Assembly (NCBI GenBank): GCA_001600635.1 | Contig: BCKL01000002.1 | Location: 323,232 to 372,724, forward strand | Length of the DNA: 49,493 bases | From: Leucosporidium creatinivorum | Lineage: Eukaryota; Basidiomycota; Microbotryomycetes; Leucosporidiales; Leucosporidiaceae | Direction of reading: 5' to 3' | Shown: piece by piece, positions 44,105 through 49,493 of the stretch | Layout of the letters: each line of letters begins with the position of its first letter | Position numbering within the stretch: the first letter of the stretch is position 1 | Program-made: the position numbers and the translations under genes | The notes under the pieces: model-generated | Databases searched by the model: none | Seen by the model: only the letters and a program-made list of their open reading frames with translations | What the model was told of the DNA's origin: nothing

Positions 44105-44748
44105 TTTGAAGCTCTTTCAAGAGCCAGTATGCGGCGAATGAGATCAATACGTCACGAGCAGTGCCCCAGGCTACTCACCCGAGCGGCTACAGGCATCACC
44201 GACCGTCAGCAGGCGCTCGAGACTGCTTCGGCGAAGAAGGAAACGAGGCCTATTGAGGTCAGATACGAGAGGTCGGCTCCTCGAGCATACTAGGGAGAGC
44301 ATACACAGTGGCTGCCCTTCTGAGGGCCCCGCCAGCTCGACTTAAGTGGGCTCAGAAGCAAAAACTGGTGTGCGGAGCCGCCGAGCTCGGCGCAGAGGCG
44401 GAGCCGGCTTTAGCTGAGTAGAGGTACAGCTCACCTGGGGCAGTCGAGGCTAGTCTAGTCTAGAGCTGGTACCTCTTCGTCGAGCTCCTACAGCACATCA
44501 AGTGCCGCTCGGCTCGCCCCTCCCTTCGCTCCTCGTTCAACTCGACCTCGCCAAGCTAGTCGAGCCCATCTCTCGCTCTCTTGCTCTCTTGCCTCTCGCT
44601 CGCTTCTCGCTTCTCGACTCAGCCTCACCGCTTCGCATCTCAGACGACCTCGTCTACAGCTCCTCTATCAACCTACAGACTCCGCCTACAGCCCTCCTCG
44701 GCCTGTGCCCCGCTCTCCTGCAGCTAGGCTCCCATCTCGTCTCGAGAG
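44105..44748. promoter_or_regulatory. Divergent promoter of member G and zinc-finger copy 2
   Basis: Reverse-complement counterpart of 23505-24129, sharing several blocks such as CTAGTCTAGTCTAGAGC near 44453-44470 and the CCGACCGTCAGCAGG tract near 44200. No separate gene is seen. Confidence 0.6.
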
Positions 44749-46473
44749 ATGGGCTACTAGTTCGATCGCTTTAAATCGCCACCGCCAACCTCGCTACACT
44801 GTCGGGTCTGCAAGCTCGTGCTCGAGGAACCGCTCTGGGTCTGTAGCAAAGATCACGCTGAGTGCAAGGAGGTGAGTCGAGCGTGACGCGCGCGCAGAAG
44901 GGCGCGAGCGCTGCATAGTGGAGCAGGCGAGCTGACGGGGAGCATCTAAAGTGTTACAACGAGCACGAGCTTGGGTGTTTCGCATGCGCTGAGCTCGGCC
45001 AAGAGCAGGAGAGAGCAGCTTTCGCCGCTCGCGAGGCTTCCTTCATTCAACGCGTCGTTGAAAACTTGGAGTGAGTTCAGACTCCACTGGGACGGTGAAT
45101 AAGATTAGCTGACCTCCTACCCCTCGCAGGGTCTTCTGCACCGACAAGCGAAGCGGCTGCAAGTGGAAGGGCAAGCTCGGCGAGGAGGCTCAGCACGCTG
45201 CGAAGGTGCGCATCGAGGTTCCTTCGACTTGCTGCATTCACAACGAGAGCTGACGCTGACTATATAATCCAGTGCGGATTCGCCACCGTCGCCTGCCCCA
45301 ACGGATGCCCCTTCGTCTTGCTCGTCAAAGATCGCTCGGCGCACCGTCGCTCGGTCTGCCCTCTTCAGAAGCTCGCCTGCCGTCGCAGGATCGTCGACGG
45401 AGAGCCTCAGTGCATTTACTTGAGGAACGATGCCGAGGCGCACGACCTCAACTGCCAGTACTGGACGTGAGTCGACTTGGGCCAGCGCGACAGCGAGCTC
45501 TAAGCTCACCTTCGGGCGAACAGGTGCTCGGTCGACGGCTGCTCGACAAGAGGACCTCGCGACATGATCGAGTCTCATGAGGAGCAGTGCTGCGACCTGC
45601 ACACGGAGCTTTCGGGCGCCGTCAAAGAGCTCGAGGCCAAGACGATTGAGTACGAAGAGGAAAAGGAGAAGCGCGACGAGGCATTTGCGGAACTCGAATA
45701 CGAGCGAGACTGCGCCATGGAGGAGTCGAGCGAGTACGAGACCTCGCTCGATACCTCGCGTGACGAGCTCTACACCGTCGCATCCAGGCTGAGGACGTTG
45801 GAGGAGCATCTCGGACTCGAACCCACTGTCGACGTCGACGACGACTGTGGATCCGCCGACCTCATCGAGCGCCCTAGCAGCTACAACTCCGCCGGTGGAC
45901 TACTCGCCCCGCCCGCCGCCGGCGCGCAGGCTTCGACCGATTGGACCGAGATCGACGACTTCGACCTTCGCCCCGTCGCCAGCCTCTCTCCTTCCCAGGT
46001 CACGCTCCACGACCGCCTCGTCGAGTCCTTTAAGACCAAGAAGGCGCTCGAGGAAGCGAAAGCGGCGCGCGAAGCGGCGGTGCAGGAGGCGCTCAAGAAC
46101 CTCGGCGATGCTCAACGACTCGCCGCGGTCAGTCTCTTGTTCTCAACGCAGCCTATCGGGTCGAGCGCTGACCTTTTGCTCTCACGCTTTCACTATACAG
46201 AACCAGACCGCCGTCCCCATCCCCGTGCCCGTCGCCGTCCCTCAGCCACCTCCCGCCCCTGCTGCTCCTCCCGCTCCGCCTGCGCCAGTGGATCTCGCCG
46301 AGGCCGTCATCGACCAGGTTCGAGTCAACTACTGCACCTTCACTTCCGTCGTTGATTGGGGAGGAGGACCTCACGTTCAGAGCTGGATTCGTGACGGCAA
46401 GAGGAGGACCGACGACGACCAGCGCAAGATGTCCGAGATCACCTCTTCGTTCAAAAAGCCCAAGATTGGCTGA
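44749..46473 (+). pseudogene. RING-like/TRAF-type zinc-finger protein, copy 2, stop at codon 4
   Basis: Exons 44749-44871, 44952-45070, 45130-45205, 45273-45466, 45524-46127 and 46201-46473. The ATG aligning with the copy 1 start is followed by GGC TAC TAG, yet the exon has exactly the same 123-nt length and frame and then reads CRVCKLVLEEPLWVCSKDHA. The Cys/His pattern is intact (CFACAEL, CTDKRSGCKWKGKLGEEAQH, CPNGCPFVLLVKDRSAHRRS, CPLQKLACRR), followed by a coiled coil, a Pro/Ala-rich linker and a new C-terminal exon absent from copy 1 (WGGGPHVQSWIRDGKRRTDD). Exons 3 and 4 are the same length as in copy 1 (76 and 194 nt). With such an intact body, an alternative upstream exon, a downstream start or a recent nonsense change are all possible. 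Confidence 0.68.
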
Positions 46474-46609
46474 GGAGGAGGGATGCATGAGTAGCCCAAT
46501 CGCTTTGTGTTAGCTTGATGTAACTGCTTTGCTTCGTCTCGTCGTCCTCGAAAAGCCTCGCGAGCCACAAGAGGTTCGCACCCCCGCATTTCGAAGCTCT
46601 CCCTCGTCC
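46474..46609. other. Short spacer before ATG22
   Basis: 136 bp holding the end of zinc-finger copy 2 and the ATG22 promoter or 5' UTR. No other signal is seen. Confidence 0.35.
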
Positions 46610-48931
46610 ATGTCGCCTCGCGATTCGCTACAATCAAGGTCGCCCTCTCCGGCTCGGCAAGCCATCTCTAACGGCTCACCTCGACACAGTGCAGACGTTG
46701 GAACGGCGCAGGAAGGGCAGAGTCTATTGGGAGAGAGGGAGGCGAGTTGGAGCTCGACCGCGACGGAGCGGACGCTGTGGGGCTTCTACACCTACTCAAT
46801 AGCTTCAGAGGTACGTACAGACATTACCACTGCTCTGTCGAGCTGCATGCAGTTCATCAGCTGCAGCACGTGCACCTCCGCCTGTCGCTGCTGAAGCGCC
46901 CATCGTTCCTGCTCTCGAGAACTGATCTGAGTACTTTCGAGCAGATCTACACGATAGTAGCGGCAACGCTGTTTCTACCTGTAGTGCTCGAAGGTTATGC
47001 TCGCGACAATGGACGACTTGCGCCCGAGTTCACTGTCCGCTGTCCTGCGTCTGAAGAGGCTGCACTCTTTCGATGCGCCGTGCAGCTATGCGGTCGCTTT
47101 GTGGATACTGGTGAGCTGGTGTATTTCCCGAGCTCTCTACAGCCCCGCTAAGCCCCCGAACAGCCTCCTTCTCCCTCTTCACCTACTCGGCGAGCGTGTT
47201 TGTGCAGGCTCTGACGGTGATCTCGATGGGTGGACTCGCAGACGATCGTGAGGAGATGTTCCGTCTCCCAAGCGAGCACGCCAGGCTGACTACCACCTCC
47301 CCCTCAGCCCATACTCGGCATCGACTCCTCACGACCTTCGCAGCCATCGGCTCGGTCCTCACCATGTCTTTCATTCTCCTCCCTTCCGACTCGCCAGTCT
47401 GGCTACTATGTGTTCCCATCGCTCTCTTCGCCAACGTGACCTTCGGCGCCTCCATCGTCTGCCTCAACGCTCATCGTGACCCGCTCGGCGTTCTTCTTCC
47501 CCTTCAGTCAAGCTGACTTTCGCCTTTGCAGTCCCCGATCTCGGCCGCTCTACACCTGAGGTGCTCCGTCTACACGATGCTCTCCACGCCGCCCGCTCCC
47601 ACCTCAAGATGACCCGTGCGTCGACCGCTGGCCGAGACGGCAGCGCAGGCGACTCTCTCCTCTCCGCCTCGCAAGCCCTCGTACGTGCTACCGACGACTA
47701 CAACCACGCCAAAGGGATGGCCACCAGTCGGATATCGTCGAGGGCTGTAGCGATGGGTTACGCGGCGGGCATCAGCGGGCTGGTACTGCTGCTCGTGCCG
47801 ATCAAGCTCATGGGGCCTTCGACCTGGAGCTTGAGATGCGCTATCGCTGGGAGTGGACTGTGCTGGGGGCTGGGGACGATACGTGAGCTTTGTACTGCCC
47901 CTTCGCTTGACTGCTATCACTAACGAGTTCGCTCCCCAGCTGCCTCGATCTGGCTCCGACCACCGCCTCATGCCGACGTCTTCGCCCAGAGCTCGCACAA
48001 ACCGAGACTCGAGGCAAGCTTGGCAGAAGGATGGCGAGGTCTCGCACGCATGCTTCGGGAGTGGCGACGGCTCCCGAACACCTTCACCTTCCTCGCCGCG
48101 TGGTTCTTGCTAAGCGATGGTAAGCCTCTGCACTTCTGTCGCGTCGTCATACGCCCCACTGAGCTCAGCTCCCTCTCACAGCCTTCTCCACTCTCACTTC
48201 CACCGCCATCCTCTTCGCCAAAACCACCCTGGCCCTCCCCACCTCATCCCTCATCCTTATCGCCGCCCTCACTCCCTCGGCCGGCATCGGCGGCGCCATC
48301 CTCTTCCCCAAGCTCCAGCACTCGACCCTCCCATGGTCAAACCTCCAGATGCTCATCCTACTCGTCGCGCTGGCTGCCCTCGTGCCGTTGTGGGGACTCG
48401 CCGCCCTTCGCGAGCCGTGGCAGATCTACTTTCTCGCTGTGGTCTTCGGAGGTGAGCGGCGGATTTGGCCTCCCTGGCGCCTTCGCTGACGGACTGTCTT
48501 CTGTCGACAGCCATCTACGGCTCGTTTCAAGCATACGCTCGGACTTGCTTCGCCGAGCTCGTACCAAGCTCTCAATCGGCTCGCTGGTTCGGCCTCTACT
48601 CCATCACCGACAAGAGCAGCTCTTTCCTTGGTCCTCTACTCGTCGCGGTCGTGACCAACTTCACGGGCCAGGTGCGTTTGCTCGGCCGCTTCGCCTCGAC
48701 GTTCGAGCTCGGCGCTGACCTCTTGCGCTTACCCGCGCTCCACAGATCCGACATGGCTTCTGGCTCATCCTCCTCATGCTTCTTCTCGCTCTGCCGATAT
48801 TGAGCCAAGTCGACATGCATCAAGGAAGGGCAGACGCCGAGGCATATGAGCGCGAGCTTCTGATAGAGTCGAGCCGGGCGACCGAGTGGGACGAGAGCAG
48901 TGAGGGAGGTAGCGAGAGGGAAGATCGATGA
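46610..48931 (+). CDS. ATG22: Atg22-type vacuolar amino-acid effluxer (9 exons, 588 aa)
   Basis: Exons 46610-46810, 46945-47110, 47164-47247, 47308-47475, 47532-47882, 47940-48119, 48182-48451, 48511-48671 and 48746-48931. After a Ser-rich cytosolic N-terminus comes the Atg22 hallmark ERTLWGFYTYSIASE, then IYTIVAATLFLPVVLEGYAR. Further major-facilitator-like membrane segments follow, including FSLFTYSASVFVQALTVISM, RAVAMGYAAGISGLVLLLVP, TFTFLAAWFLLSDAFSTLTS, the AIYGSFQAYARTCFAELVP stretch and GFWLILLMLLLALPILSQVD. The tail is acidic. Atg22 exports amino acids released by autophagic breakdown in the vacuole. All exon phases join cleanly. Loops carrying the Pro/Ala linker (about residues 220-280) are longer than in yeast. 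Confidence 0.9.
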
Positions 48932-49109
48932 TGTAATGAGCTGTATCGCAAATTTGCCGAGCAGCGTAAAGCTCAAGCTCGGCTTGGATGTCTCGGCGAA
49001 GGGCTGTACAACGACTTGCGCTACAGATGGTGAGATGAGCGATGCAGAGCAGCAACTTATGAATAGAGACAGACTGCCTTAGCGACCTGAATCTTACTCC
49101 GAGCCCCTA
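48932..49109. other. Spacer after ATG22
   Basis: 178 bp downstream of ATG22. Nothing distinct is seen before the member H leader. Confidence 0.35.
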
Positions 49110-49464
49110 TGCTTGCCCCTTCCCAGCTCTCGACGCCCGCTCACCTCTTGCTTTCCTGCGCTCACCTCGTCTCGCCACGCTCCGACTTCGCTGCTGGACT
49201 AGGACGACATAGGCGATCGAATACGAAGCTGCTGGTGAGTTTGTGCTGCTCCGTATCGCCCTACAGCCCCAAGTTGACGCTATTCGCGCTCCCAAGCAGA
49301 CGCCCGCTTGCTCCTTCTCTCGCTCAAGTCGCACTTTCTGATCTACGGAGAGGTCAGTGATGGCAGCACTCTCGTAGTACAGCGCTTAGCCAACTCTCCT
49401 CTCTCCGCGCCCCGCTCTACAGCCACCTCGCCCCGTCGCCCTCTTCTCGCAAGCCGCCTCAGAA
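49110..49464 (+). promoter_or_regulatory. Conserved 5' leader of member H
   Basis: The leader core at about 49126-49234 has CTCACCTCTTGCTTTCCTGC and ends GAAGCTGCTG before a GTGAGT donor at 49235. Predicted leader introns are 49235-49299 and 49353-49432. The first ATG in the spliced form is at 49465. The upstream block is weak or absent here. Confidence 0.75.
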
Positions 49465-49493
49465 ATGGACTCTGATTCCGAGCTTGGCTCTCC
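49465..49493 (+). CDS. Start of F-box-like family member H (cut by window end)
   Basis: Only MDSDSELGS can be read. The call rests entirely on its position after a family leader, not on its own protein sequence. Confidence 0.45.

Larger units (their letters stand above)
41960..46473. repeat. Right arm of inverted segmental duplication
   Basis: Mirror image of 21889-26227: member G (leftward), shared promoter, zinc-finger copy 2 (rightward). Some 15.7 kb separates the arms and holds members E and F, the Oca6-like gene, DCTN2, CDT1 and the coiled-coil gene. Confidence 0.85.

Noticed and set aside
1-49493. Transposon origin for the dispersed family copies
   Set aside because: I saw no transposase, reverse transcriptase, terminal repeats or target-site duplications around the copies; introns are retained, which argues against retroposition.
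1-49493. CRISPR array, rRNA genes or telomeric repeats
   Set aside because: None seen. Repeats present are dispersed leaders or short tandem units only.

Overview
The window looks like nuclear DNA of a high-GC basidiomycete yeast or filamentous relative, probably Pucciniomycotina/Microbotryomycetes (Rhodotorula-like). The genes are rich in 50-70 nt introns with GTGAGT-type donors, a CTGAC branch site and a CAG/TAG acceptor. Gene content is typically fungal, and codon use is strongly C/G-ending. One N at 11826 shows that this is draft assembly sequence. The taxon is an inference from sequence style.

Two layers are interleaved. The first is ordinary single-copy housekeeping genes, all multi-exon: PTEN phosphatase (-), mitochondrial ribosomal protein bL12m (+), MSH4 (+), a small KGG-motif stress protein (+), Ash2/Bre2 COMPASS subunit (-), YTP1-like membrane protein (+), an Oca6-like pseudophosphatase (-), dynactin subunit 2 (+), CDT1 (-), a large coiled-coil protein (-) and ATG22 (+).

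The second layer is a dispersed family of F-box-like/leucine-rich proteins (here called A to H) of about 487 aa. A (8.7 kb, +), C (20.8 kb, -), E (27.3 kb, +) and F (33.4 kb, +) are open. B (12.3 kb, +), D (24.7 kb, +) and G (43.5 kb, -) carry frame breaks or a stop. H begins at the right edge, and the upstream part of a ninth copy is cut by the left edge. Every member follows a related upstream block and a multi-intron, AUG-free 5' leader. By eye this leader is far better conserved between distant members than the proteins are.

The clearest large structure is an inverted segmental duplication. A divergent gene pair (RING/TRAF-type zinc-finger protein and F-box-like member) at about 21.9-26.2 kb reappears in opposite orientation at about 42.0-46.5 kb, including its roughly 1 kb shared promoter. 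In the right arm the zinc-finger copy has a stop at codon 4, and the F-box-like member in each arm is broken. A separate 95-bp perfect inverted match links the left edge (1-95) to the region upstream of member B (11688-11782).

The candidate undescribed system is therefore this co-leadered F-box-like family, with its ATG-free spliced leader. In at least C, E and F, retention of leader intron 3 would create an AUG-UGA start-stop. I saw no rRNA, tRNA, CRISPR array, or transposon or virus-derived coding sequence.
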